64,000 nt of DNA, from NCBI RefSeq assembly GCF_015354405.1, contig NZ_JADKYP010000010.1, positions 62,001-126,000 on the forward strand. The letters run 5' to 3'. The DNA is from Nocardia sp. BSTN01. GTDB taxonomy: Bacteria > Actinomycetota > Actinomycetes > Mycobacteriales > Mycobacteriaceae. The notes beneath the pieces were generated by a model that was not told where the DNA came from, did no database searches, and worked only from the letters and a program-made list of their open reading frames with translations. Shown here piece by piece: positions 32,982-40,559 of the stretch (the first letter of the stretch is position 1; each line of letters begins with the position of its first letter). The position numbers were made by a program, and so were the translations under genes.

Positions 32982-33518
32982 CTAGCCCAGCAGGCGGGTG
33001 CGCAGGGTTTCGTCCTTCTCCAGAACCAGTTTCTCCAGGTCGGCCTGGAACTGTTCCATGCGGGTGCGGAGCTGGGGGTCGGTGGCGGCGAGGATGCGGA
33101 CTGCCAGCAGGCCGGCGTTTCGGGCGCCGCCGATGGAGACCGTGGCGACGGGGACGCCGGCCGGCATCTGCACGATCGACAGCAGGGAGTCCATGCCGTC
33201 GAGGTACTTCAGCGGGACCGGGACACCGATCACCGGCAGCGGCGTGGCCGAGGCGACCATACCGGGCAGGTGGGCGGCGCCGCCGGCACCGGCGATGATC
33301 ACCTTGACGCCGCGACCGGCGGCCTCGCGGGCGTAGTCGAGCATGCGCTGCGGCGTGCGGTGCGCCGAGACCACACCCACCTCGAAGCGAATCCCGAACT
33401 CCGCCAACGCTTCCGCGGCCGCTTCCATCGTGGGCCAGTCGGAGTCGCTGCCCATGATCAGGCCGACCGCAGCAGCGGTGCCCGCGGGGCGACCATCGAA
33501 CCCGATTCCGTTACTCAT
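32982..33518 (-). CDS. purE: N5-carboxyaminoimidazole ribonucleotide mutase
   Basis: A 178-residue class I PurE that moves the carboxyl group of N5-CAIR to give CAIR in purine synthesis. It has [17 protein letters not shown] (phosphate loop), the [11 protein letters not shown] motif with the catalytic-region His, and [20 protein letters not shown] 33518 overlaps the purK stop by eight bases; an in-frame ATG at 33533 is also possible. It is coupled to purK as in M. tuberculosis. The truncated toxin gene abuts its 3' end. Confidence 0.96.
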   Translation of the reverse strand: MSNGIGFDGRPAGTAAAVGLIMGSDSDWPTMEAAAEALAEFGIRFEVGVVSAHRTPQRMLDYAREAAGRGVKVIIAGAGGAAHLPGMVASATPLPVIGVPVPLKYLDGMDSLLSIVQMPAGVPVATVSIGGARNAGLLAVRILAATDPQLRTRMEQFQADLEKLVLEKDETLRTRLLG

Positions 33519-34713
33519 GGGGATCCCATCCATCGGTCCACACCGCGTGCGACATCCAGTGCGCCGCCCGTTCGGCCTTCTCCCGCACCTCGGTCACGTC
33601 GTCACCGAGGATGTTCACATGCCCGATCTTGCGCTTCGGGCGCTCGCCCTTGCCGTAGAGGTGCACCTTCGCCTCCGGGATCCGGGCGAAGAGGTGATGC
33701 AGCCGCTCGTCCATCGACATCGCCGGCGCCTCGGCCGCGCCGAGAATATTCGCCATCACCGTCACCGGCGCCAGCGGCGTGGTCGCGCCCAGCGGATAGT
33801 CCAGCACCGCGCGCAGATGCTGTTCGAACTGTCCGGTGACGGCGCCGTCCATCCCCCAGTGCCCGGAATTGTGCGGGCGCATGGCCAGCTCGTTGACCAG
33901 CAGGTCACCGGCGTGGGTTTCGAACAGCTCGACGGCCATCGCACCGGTGACGCCGAGTTCGGCGGCCAGCCGCAGGGCCAGCGATTCGGCCTCGGTCGCG
34001 GCCTCGTCGGAGAGCTCCGGCGCGGGCGCGATCACCACGGCGCACTGCCCCTCGCGCTGTACGGTCTCCACCACGGGCCAGGCCGCGGCCTGCCCGAACG
34101 GTGAGCGCGCCACCATCGCGGAGAGCTCACGCTTCAGATCCACCCGCTGCTCGGCGAGCAACGTCACACCGTGCCCGAGCTGATCGGTGACGATGCGTTC
34201 GGCCTCGGCGGCGGCGTCGATCATCCACACACCGCGGCCGTCATAGCCACCCCGCACCGCCTTCAGCACGAACGGACCGTGCTCGGCGAGGAATCCGGTG
34301 GCGTCCGCGACGGCCTCGACCGCCGTGAACGCCGGAACGGGCACTCCCATCCCGGCCAGCTTGCGCCGCATCGCCAGCTTGTCCTGGGCGTAGACCAGCG
34401 CGGCCGGCGGCGGCTGGACGTTCACACCCTCGGCGACCAGCGCCAGCAGATGCTCGGTCGGTACATGTTCGTGGTCGAAGGTCACCGCGTGCGTACCGAC
34501 GGCAACCTTGCGCAGCGCCGCGAGATCGGTATGCGATCCGAGTACCACCTCGGGGCTGACCTGAGCCGCCGGATCGTCGGGTCGGTCGGCCAGGACCCGC
34601 AGGCACTGTCCCAGCGCCACGGCAGCCTGATGCGTCATCCGCGCCAGCTGCCCGCCGCCGATCATCGCGACGGTCGGCATTCCGCCACCTTCGAAACTGC
34701 GCGAAACCGGCAT
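33511..34713 (-). CDS. purK: N5-carboxyaminoimidazole ribonucleotide synthase
   Basis: A 400-residue ATP-grasp enzyme that carboxylates aminoimidazole ribonucleotide using ATP and bicarbonate. It begins with [20 protein letters not shown] and contains [11 protein letters not shown], the Lys loop [16 protein letters not shown] and the metal-binding [12 protein letters not shown]. The start is uncertain. ATG 34713 has GAAGGTG five bases before it; ATG 34800 would add 29 residues, and ATG 34680 would remove 11. The M. tuberculosis protein has a short extension before the GGGQLAR motif, which agrees with 34713. The gene is divergent from the GtrA gene. Confidence 0.95.
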   Translation of the reverse strand: MPVSRSFEGGGMPTVAMIGGGQLARMTHQAAVALGQCLRVLADRPDDPAAQVSPEVVLGSHTDLAALRKVAVGTHAVTFDHEHVPTEHLLALVAEGVNVQPPPAALVYAQDKLAMRRKLAGMGVPVPAFTAVEAVADATGFLAEHGPFVLKAVRGGYDGRGVWMIDAAAEAERIVTDQLGHGVTLLAEQRVDLKRELSAMVARSPFGQAAAWPVVETVQREGQCAVVIAPAPELSDEAATEAESLALRLAAELGVTGAMAVELFETHAGDLLVNELAMRPHNSGHWGMDGAVTGQFEQHLRAVLDYPLGATTPLAPVTVMANILGAAEAPAMSMDERLHHLFARIPEAKVHLYGKGERPKRKIGHVNILGDDVTEVREKAERAAHWMSHAVWTDGWDPHE

Positions 34714-34864
34714 CGGTTCACCTTCGGCAACCTCTTGCACCCCGGTGGAAGGGTCCATCGATGGCCCACTACGCTCGCTCACAGCCCACCATGTTGTCAT
34801 GCGCCCACACCCGGGAGTGAGTGCGGGTTGATTGCCCAGCGCGAGACGGACGTAGACTCACCGG

Positions 34865-35410
34865 GTGCCATTTGTCGACGATGTGGTCAACATCCTGCCG
34901 AAAACACTACGGGACCTCGCTATTCGTCATCACGAGCTGATCAAGTTCGCGATTGTCGGAGCGACCACTTTCGTCATCGACAGCGGTATCTTCTACATCC
35001 TCAAATTGACGGTTCTCGAGTCGAAACCGATCACGGCCAAGATCATTTCCGGGGTTATCGCGGTCATCGCGTCCTACATCCTGAACCGGGAATGGTCGTT
35101 CAAGGGTCGCGGCGGTCGTGAGAAACATCACGAGGCCCTGCTGTTCTTCGTGGTCAGCGCCATCGGAGTGCTGCTGTCGAATCTCCCGCTGTGGGTTTCG
35201 CGGTATTTCTTCCACCTGCACGTCCCCGATGTCAGCTTGACCGTGGAGAACATCGCCGACTTCGTCAGCGCCTTCATCATCGGCAACCTCCTGCAGATGG
35301 TGTTCCGATTCTGGGCGATGAAGCGCTGGGTGTTCCCCGACGAAATCGATGCGCTGGTCGAAGAATTCGAAGAGCTGTACGAGGAAGAGAAACCGCTCGG
35401 CTTCAGCTGA
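34865..35410 (+). CDS. GtrA-family membrane protein
   Basis: A 181-residue protein with four membrane helices: FAIVGATTFVIDSGIFYIL (about residues 29-47), ITAKIISGVIAVIASYIL (about 56-73, followed by the family NREWSF), ALLFFVVSAIGVLLSNLPL (about 90-108) and IADFVSAFIIGNLLQMVFRFW (about 130-150). The tail is acidic. GtrA-like proteins are thought to flip polyprenyl-linked sugars, and M. tuberculosis Rv3277 occupies the same place next to purK. GTG 34865 follows TAGACT (34853-34858) by six bases, so the message is likely leaderless. Confidence 0.88.
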   Translation: MPFVDDVVNILPKTLRDLAIRHHELIKFAIVGATTFVIDSGIFYILKLTVLESKPITAKIISGVIAVIASYILNREWSFKGRGGREKHHEALLFFVVSAIGVLLSNLPLWVSRYFFHLHVPDVSLTVENIADFVSAFIIGNLLQMVFRFWAMKRWVFPDEIDALVEEFEELYEEEKPLGFS

Positions 35411-35419
35411 ACCCCTCGT

Positions 35420-36730
35420 TCAGCGGGGCTCCCCGATGACTCCGTTACCCGACCGCCCCGCGGTCGGCTTACCGAGAAATACCGCGAACAGCGCCGGACG
35501 CCGTCGCTGGAGTTCCAAGCGGCCACCGTCGGCTTCGATCAGCGCGCGCGCCAGCGCCAGCCCCACTCCGGTCGATCCGGCGCCGGAGAAGCCGCGGTCG
35601 AAGATGTGCGGCGCCAGTTCGTCGCTGACCCCCTCCCCCTCGTCGGCCACCTCCACCGCCACCAGCGGTTCCCGGTCGGGCCCGCCGTAGACCGTGCGCA
35701 CCGACACCGAGCAGTCACCTCCGCCGTGCACCAGCGCGTTGTCGACCAGCACAGCCACCGCCTCACGCAACCGCGATCCGGTCACCGGGGCGCGCAGCCC
35801 CGGATCGCCGGAGAGCACGAGTTTGCGCCCCGCCTCGGCGAAGGGATGCCGCCATTCGGCGACCACCCCGCGCAATTCGGCGACCACCGGAACCGGTTCG
35901 TGATCGGCGGCGTCCTGGTCGCGGGAATCGCGGACCAATTCGTCGATCGCCTCGGTGAGCCGATCGACCTGCGCCATCGCCTCCTCCGATTCCTGGACGA
36001 CCGCCGGATCCGGATGCGCCGACAATTCGTCGAGGCGCAGCCGCACCGCGGTCAGGCGGCTGCGCAACTGATGGGAGACATCGGCGACCAGCGCGTGCTC
36101 GCGCTGCAGCCGGCCCGCGATCTCCACCGTCGCCGAATCGAGCACATCCGAGACGCGGTCGAGTTCGGTGATCCCGTGCCGGCGCGGATCGGGCCGGAAA
36201 TCGCCCTTCGCCAGCCGCGCGGCGCGCGCGGCCACATCGCGCAGCGGATCGGCGACCCGTCGCGCGGTCACCACCGCCACCGCGGCGCCCGCGGCCAGCG
36301 AGGCCAGGGCCACCAGCGCCACCGCGCCCACCGCTTGCCGCTGCATCGAATGCATGGGGGCGGCCGGCACCTCGAGTCGCAGCGAGCCGGACGTGCCCAT
36401 CGACAGCGATTCCACCACCGGGTTCTCGACCTCCGGCGCACCCGCGTCCACGCGCAGCGCGGCGTCCTCGGGCGTCGGATAGATGATGGTCAGCCGTCCG
36501 CCGGACGGGATCAGCGGCCGCACCGAGCGCAGGTCGAGCACTCCATGGACCAACCCGTCGTCACGCTCCTGGCCGACGATCTCCACCGACATGCGATCCA
36601 GCCGGGCCCGCAGGTCGCTGCGGGTGATATCGGCCACCCACTGCCACGCCGTGAACGCCAAGGGGATGCCCAGCACCACCGTGGTCAGGGTCAGGGCCGC
36701 CAGCATGGACAGCAGAATTCGGCGCCGCAT
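35420..36730 (-). CDS. Two-component sensor histidine kinase
   Basis: A 436-residue membrane kinase. One helix at about residues 5-27 and another at about 134-157 enclose an extracytoplasmic sensor region of about 105 residues. A HAMP segment follows, then the H-box ALVADVSHQLRSRLTAVR (His near 220), N-box AVLVDNALVHGG, and G-boxes DEGEGVSDE and GSTGVGLALARALIEA. ATG 36730 begins with a basic N-terminus. It lies 6 bases after the response regulator gene in one transcript. The pair interrupts the mycobacterial gene order between the GtrA and PH-domain genes. The signal sensed is unknown. Confidence 0.9.
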   Translation of the reverse strand: MRRRILLSMLAALTLTTVVLGIPLAFTAWQWVADITRSDLRARLDRMSVEIVGQERDDGLVHGVLDLRSVRPLIPSGGRLTIIYPTPEDAALRVDAGAPEVENPVVESLSMGTSGSLRLEVPAAPMHSMQRQAVGAVALVALASLAAGAAVAVVTARRVADPLRDVAARAARLAKGDFRPDPRRHGITELDRVSDVLDSATVEIAGRLQREHALVADVSHQLRSRLTAVRLRLDELSAHPDPAVVQESEEAMAQVDRLTEAIDELVRDSRDQDAADHEPVPVVAELRGVVAEWRHPFAEAGRKLVLSGDPGLRAPVTGSRLREAVAVLVDNALVHGGGDCSVSVRTVYGGPDREPLVAVEVADEGEGVSDELAPHIFDRGFSGAGSTGVGLALARALIEADGGRLELQRRRPALFAVFLGKPTAGRSGNGVIGEPR

Positions 36731-36736
36731 CGGCGA

Positions 36737-37414
36737 TCAATCGGTGTTGAAGCGGAAACCGACACCGCGCACGGTGACGATGCGCCGCTCCGCGACGGGG
36801 CCCTCGTCGCCGATCTTGCGGCGCAACCAGGACATGTGCATATCGAGAGTTTTGGAGCCGCGCAGATCGGCATCGCCCCACACCTCGCGCAGGATCGTCT
36901 CGCGCGGCACCACCTGCCCGGCCCGGTCGATGAGCACCTTGAGCAGTTCGTATTCCTTGTTGGCGAGATTCACCTCGTGGCCGTTGACCAGTACCCGTCG
37001 CGCCGCGGGTTCGAGCCGCACGCCACCGATCTCCACCGCCTCGTCGCCGATGCCGCTGCGCCGCAACAGGGCTCGCACGCGGGCCAGCAGTTCGGCGAGG
37101 CGGAACGGTTTACCGACATAGTCGTCGGCGCCGGCGTCGAGACCCACCACGAAATCGACCTCGTCGGTGCGGGCGGTCAACATCAGCACCGCGAGATCGG
37201 CGCCCCGGGCGCGTACCTGGCGGCACACCTCCAGGCCGTCCATACCGGGTAGCCCGAGGTCGAGGATGAGCAGATCGTGTTCACCCTCCAGCGCCCGGCG
37301 CAGCACGGCGGGGCCGAAACTCTCGACGGTTACCGAATAGCCTTCGCGCCCCAGGGCTCGCGAGAGCGGAGCGGCGATGGCCTCATCGTCCTCGGCCAGC
37401 AGTACGGCGGTCAC
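36737..37414 (-). CDS. OmpR-family response regulator
   Basis: A 225-residue DNA-binding regulator. The receiver domain (1-115) has the acidic pair in LLAEDDEAI, the phosphoacceptor Asp in LLILDLGLPGMDG (near residue 51), and Thr/Lys in MLTARTDEVD and VGKPFRLAEL. The winged-helix effector (about 125-223) includes EYELLKVLIDRAGQVVPRET and LDMHMSWLRRKIGDE. It is encoded first in the transcript with the sensor kinase. GTG 37414 follows TAATCT (37421-37426, minus strand) by six bases, which suggests a leaderless message. Its targets are not visible in the window. Confidence 0.93.
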   Translation of the reverse strand: MTAVLLAEDDEAIAAPLSRALGREGYSVTVESFGPAVLRRALEGEHDLLILDLGLPGMDGLEVCRQVRARGADLAVLMLTARTDEVDFVVGLDAGADDYVGKPFRLAELLARVRALLRRSGIGDEAVEIGGVRLEPAARRVLVNGHEVNLANKEYELLKVLIDRAGQVVPRETILREVWGDADLRGSKTLDMHMSWLRRKIGDEGPVAERRIVTVRGVGFRFNTD

Positions 37415-37474
37415 AGCACAAGATTACTGGCGAACCGGGCCGATCGGGCGTGCGCCACCGAACCGCGGCGGCCG

Positions 37475-38023
37475 CTACCGACGGCGGCCGTAACGAGGGT
37501 CCTGATACTGGTCGTGGCCCGGATCGCCGTGCGGGTTGTCGAAGACCTGGTGGTACAGCAGCGAATGCACCTTCTGCACGTTCGGAATGTCGTCGTATTC
37601 CAACGGATCCCCCGAGGCGGCGTCGATGATCAGCGTGCCCGTGCCCAGCAACCGGTCCGACAACCCGTGGCGGAACTGCACACTGGAGATGCGGTTCATC
37701 GGAATATCGATGCCGGTGTGGGTGAGCACGCCCTCGCGCACCAGCACGCGCCGGTCGGTGATGATGAAATGCGTTGACTTCCAACGGATCACCTGCGACA
37801 GGCAACGCCACACGACCAGCAGCGCCCACACCACGACGATCGCGATGAGAACGATGTTGCGCGTGGTGCCCTCGGTATTGCGCCAGGCCAGCCCGCTCAG
37901 GAATCCGGCCAGCGCCGTGGCGAGGATGAAGGTGAGCGCCGGCAAGAACAACATCTTCCAATGCGGATGACGGTGCAGTAGCAGCTGCTCGTCCGGCGCG
38001 AGCAGCTCCTCCGGATAACTCAT
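37475..38023 (-). CDS. PH-domain (bPH2) membrane protein
   Basis: A 182-residue protein. Two membrane helices (about residues 24-46, MLFLPALTFILATALAGFLSG, and 58-78, IVLIAIVVVWALLVVWRCL) are followed by a bacterial PH2 domain with STHFIITDRRVLVREGVLTH, DIPMNRISSVQFRHGLSDRL and LIIDAASGDPLEYDDIPNV. It corresponds to M. tuberculosis Rv3278c beside birA. Its function is unknown, and membrane-stress or lipid-associated roles have been suggested for the family. The next gene, birA, lies 29 bases upstream on the same strand. Confidence 0.85.
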   Translation of the reverse strand: MSYPEELLAPDEQLLLHRHPHWKMLFLPALTFILATALAGFLSGLAWRNTEGTTRNIVLIAIVVVWALLVVWRCLSQVIRWKSTHFIITDRRVLVREGVLTHTGIDIPMNRISSVQFRHGLSDRLLGTGTLIIDAASGDPLEYDDIPNVQKVHSLLYHQVFDNPHGDPGHDQYQDPRYGRRR

Positions 38024-38052
38024 ATGCGAACCCTACCCCCTGATTCGTCCCG

Positions 38053-38850
38053 CTATGCCGGGCGAAGGTGAGTGACGTCGCCCGCCGATACCGAACGACC
38101 ACCGATGATCAAGCGGCCGTAGGCGTCGATATCGGTGGCCACGCCGGTGAGGACCTCGCCGCCCGGCAACTCCGCCCGCACATCCGCGCCGAGGGTGGCG
38201 CAGCGGGCACGATACGCGTCGGCCAGTCCGCCGACATTCCAGTTCTCCGTCCGCCATTCGGTGAAGTGGCGGGCGAAGGCGCGCAGCAGGGCGAGGACCA
38301 ACGCATTGCGGTCGGCGTTCTCGGCACCGGCCAGGGTCAGTGAAATGGCATGCGGCACAGGCAGTTCGTCCTCGGTGAGGCTCACATTGAGCCCGACGCC
38401 GACGACGACCGCCGGAGCGCCCGCACCGGAGGCCACCTCGGCCAGAATGCCGGCCACCTTGCGGCCGCCGATCAGAACATCGTTGGGCCACTTGAGGTTC
38501 GCGTCCAGGCCGGTGGTTTCGCGGACCGCGTCCACGACGGCGACACCGGTCAGCAGCGGCAGCCAGCCGAGGACAGCCGGTTCGATACCGCCAAGCCGCA
38601 CCAGAATCGACATCGCGATCTGCGCGCGCGGCGGACTCACCCACGACCGTTCGTGGCGGCCCCGCCCGCTGTCCTGATATTCGGCGACCAGCACCCGTCG
38701 ATCGGAGGACGGATCGCCGGCCTCACCGATCAGATCCGCATTGGTCGAACCGGTCGACTCCACCACATCGATACGGGAGAAGAACGACAGGTCGGGCTGT
38801 TCGGCGACGGCACGTCGCAGGATATCGGCGTCCAAGGGTGGCCTCTGCAC
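38053..38850 (-). CDS. birA: Biotin--[acetyl-CoA-carboxylase] ligase
   Basis: A 265-residue biotin protein ligase without an N-terminal DNA-binding domain, so it is a ligase only. Key segments are VESTGSTNADLIGEA, the biotinyl-AMP loop EYQDSGRGRHERSWVSPP (GRGRxxR), LKWPNDVLIGGRKVAGIL with the catalytic Lys, and the C-terminal SH3-like domain. It should biotinylate AccA3 and the urea carboxylase. GTG 38850 follows TAGCCT (38858-38863, minus strand) by seven bases, suggesting a leaderless message. In M. tuberculosis birA lies divergent from accD5; here the carboxylase block has been turned round and moved about 8 kb away. Confidence 0.93.
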   Translation of the reverse strand: MQRPPLDADILRRAVAEQPDLSFFSRIDVVESTGSTNADLIGEAGDPSSDRRVLVAEYQDSGRGRHERSWVSPPRAQIAMSILVRLGGIEPAVLGWLPLLTGVAVVDAVRETTGLDANLKWPNDVLIGGRKVAGILAEVASGAGAPAVVVGVGLNVSLTEDELPVPHAISLTLAGAENADRNALVLALLRAFARHFTEWRTENWNVGGLADAYRARCATLGADVRAELPGGEVLTGVATDIDAYGRLIIGGRSVSAGDVTHLRPA

Positions 38851-38975
38851 GCCTCGCAGGCTACTCCTGCGGGCTACGGCCGCCGAGGTGCCGCTCCGCA
38901 TCGAAGGTCCCAGCCGGCGAATGCGGCCGGGACGCGAGCGCCGGCCTGTGAACGGCGCCCGCGTCCCGGTTTCAC

Positions 38976-39200
38976 TCATCGGGCCAGGTCGTACTCCGGC
39001 AGATGGATCGAGCGCACCATCGCGCCCCCGAATGCCATGACGGCGTCGGATGCCGGTTCGGCGACCTCTTCCGGGGCCGGCTCCCCCGGCCGCTCGGCCC
39101 AGACCTCCGGATCCACGACGGTCGGCGCCGGTTCTCCGGCCGACCGGGTCCACGCTGCCGCGGTGGCCCGTTCCGCGACCGATCTACTCCACTCCCACAT
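38976..39200 (-). CDS. Small protein, unknown function
   Basis: A 74-residue protein with a Trp-rich N-terminus (MWEWSRSVAERATAAAW), an acidic Pro/Glu-rich middle and an ending AVMAFGGAMVRSIHLPEYDL. GGGGAGG lies seven bases before ATG 39200, an unusually good ribosome-binding site that supports a real gene. No domain or membrane helix was recognised. It lies between birA and the GNAT-like gene on the same strand. Confidence 0.5.
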   Translation of the reverse strand: MWEWSRSVAERATAAAWTRSAGEPAPTVVDPEVWAERPGEPAPEEVAEPASDAVMAFGGAMVRSIHLPEYDLAR

Positions 39201-39332
39201 CGCGCACCTCCCCAGTGCTTGATTTCGGAGTCCTCACGGTACGGGTACGAGCACCCGGCAATCCACCGAATTAATCGGCCGCCCCGGCTTGATCGCCGCG
39301 AAAACCGCTGCGATACAGCGTGTTCGGTGAAA

Positions 39333-39671
39333 TTACAGGGGTTGCAGGCCCAATGCTCCGGCGACGAAGCGGCTCACCGCGGTCAGACCCGACTGCAGCG
39401 CGGAATCGTAGCCCGCACGCGACCAGCCCGAAATCTCCGCGGTGCCATCGGCTCGAGGCGTCACCACGATCTCGGCGACCAGTTCCGCGGTGGTGGGTTC
39501 GCACACCGCCCACGAATACCCGGTCTGCTCGGCCCATTCGCGGGCACGGCGTTCGACATAGCCGGGATCGGTGATGCCGCCGTCGGCCAGTGCCGGGCGG
39601 TCGTCGATGCGGTCGTCGGCACGCAGCGCGCGCAGATACCAACTGCCTGCATTGATCTCGATCGGTTCCAT
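39333..39671 (-). CDS. Short GNAT-like protein
   Basis: A 112-residue protein. SWYLRALRADDRIDDRPAL, followed by DPGYVERRAREWAEQTGYSW and AVCEPTTAELVAEIVV, looks like the first half of RimJ-type GNAT acetyltransferases. The segment ISGWSRAGYDSALQSGLTA continues into SRFVAGALGL, where an acetyl-CoA loop would be, but the RGxGxA signature is replaced. It may be a non-catalytic relative. ATG 39671 shares a base with the stop of the DUF1707 gene (TGATG), so the two are coupled; a GTG at 39674 would add one residue. Confidence 0.6.
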   Translation of the reverse strand: MEPIEINAGSWYLRALRADDRIDDRPALADGGITDPGYVERRAREWAEQTGYSWAVCEPTTAELVAEIVVTPRADGTAEISGWSRAGYDSALQSGLTAVSRFVAGALGLQPL

Positions 39672-40120
39672 CACAACCTCCGGCGACGGTCGCGCCGACG
39701 GCGGTCGAGCACGCGGGAATCATCCCCGCCGAGAAGCCGGCGATCGTGACCGCGCTGCTGCAGGCCGCCGGTGATGATGCCGGCCGCGGGGATGAGCAGG
39801 AACCAGAGCCAGGTATGGGTGGTGAAGAACAGCACCAGCGCGAGGATCACCACCAGGCCCATCATCGAACCGGCGAATTCGCGACGCCCGCCCGGCTGGG
39901 CGGCGGCCGGTTCCGGCGGTTCCGGAGGCTCCGGTACGGCGGCCGGGAGATCGCTGAACACCGGCGCCAGATCACCGCGCGTCACCGCCGCGGCGATCAG
40001 TCCGCTGCGTTCGTCGAACTCGGCGACCGACAACCGACCGGCGGCGAAGTGCTCCGACAGGCGCTGCATCGCCTGCTCGCGCTCCGCGGTACCGATGCGG
40101 ACGTCGGGAGAATCAGCCAT
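39671..40120 (-). CDS. DUF1707 protein with two membrane helices
   Basis: A 149-residue protein. The DUF1707 domain (residues 6-60) reads VRIGTAEREQAMQRLSEHF, then GRLSVAEFDERSGLIAAAVT and GDLAPVFSDLP. A Pro-rich linker and two hydrophobic segments (SMMGLVVILALVLFFTTH and LWFLLIPAAGIITGGL) follow, and the tail is very basic (DRRRRDRRRRL). The domain is widespread in actinobacteria with unknown function. ATG 40120 follows TAATCT (40127-40132, minus strand) by six bases. It is divergent from the kinase locus. Confidence 0.82.
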   Translation of the reverse strand: MADSPDVRIGTAEREQAMQRLSEHFAAGRLSVAEFDERSGLIAAAVTRGDLAPVFSDLPAAVPEPPEPPEPAAAQPGGRREFAGSMMGLVVILALVLFFTTHTWLWFLLIPAAGIITGGLQQRGHDRRLLGGDDSRVLDRRRRDRRRRL

Positions 40121-40195
40121 GGCACGAGATTACCGCGCTGCGGGCCGGTGAGCGGGCTCGATCCACCCGCGGTACCGCCGACCGCATATCGGCAC

Positions 40196-40208
40196 TATCG
40201 TCGGTCTC
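40196..40208 (+). promoter_or_regulatory. Leaderless-type -10 hexamer before the ORF upstream of the kinase
   Basis: TATCGT at 40196-40201 ends seven bases before ATG 40209, the spacing seen at many other starts in the window. Confidence 0.45.
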
Positions 40209-40559
40209 ATGTTCCGCCAGCGCGGCATCGGCACCGCTGCCGCCCCGCTCGTCGAAGCGCCGAGCGCTCCCTCTCCGCGACCGGACGCCGAGACGCCCGC
40301 CCCGATCGGCGACGCAGCACTCCGGGCGTGGGCGGCAAGCCGCCGCGCACCCGGTCCGAGCTCGGAGGCGAGACCGAGTCGGGTACCGACGGGCACGACG
40401 CCGTGCGCGGTCGCGACAGCGGATCGAACAGTCCGCACGCTCCTCGGACGTCGACCCGCATGGTGCGAGGAGGCGGCGTCATGGCTGTCGAAAACTGCGG
40501 CAGGGCAAGGATTTCCGTCAGTCGCCTCGCGCGGAGCGGTGATCGGGCGGATGCGATGA
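40209..40559 (+). CDS. Possible 116-residue protein upstream of the kinase
   Basis: ATG 40209 follows a -10 hexamer by seven bases, and TGA 40557-40559 overlaps the kinase ATG 40556 in an ATGA. Both facts favour a real gene translationally coupled to the kinase. The product is Pro/Ala/Arg-rich and of low complexity (EAPSAPSPRPDAETPAPIG), with no domain, and third-position GC bias is weaker than in the neighbours. If it is not coding, 40121-40555 is a leader region of the kinase. Confidence 0.35.
   Translation: MFRQRGIGTAAAPLVEAPSAPSPRPDAETPAPIGDAALRAWAASRRAPGPSSEARPSRVPTGTTPCAVATADRTVRTLLGRRPAWCEEAASWLSKTAAGQGFPSVASRGAVIGRMR

Noticed and set aside
39746-40480. N-terminal extension of the kinase frame upstream of 40481
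   Set aside because: It is antisense to the DUF1707 gene and has no start context or homology; the kinase fold begins at 40556.
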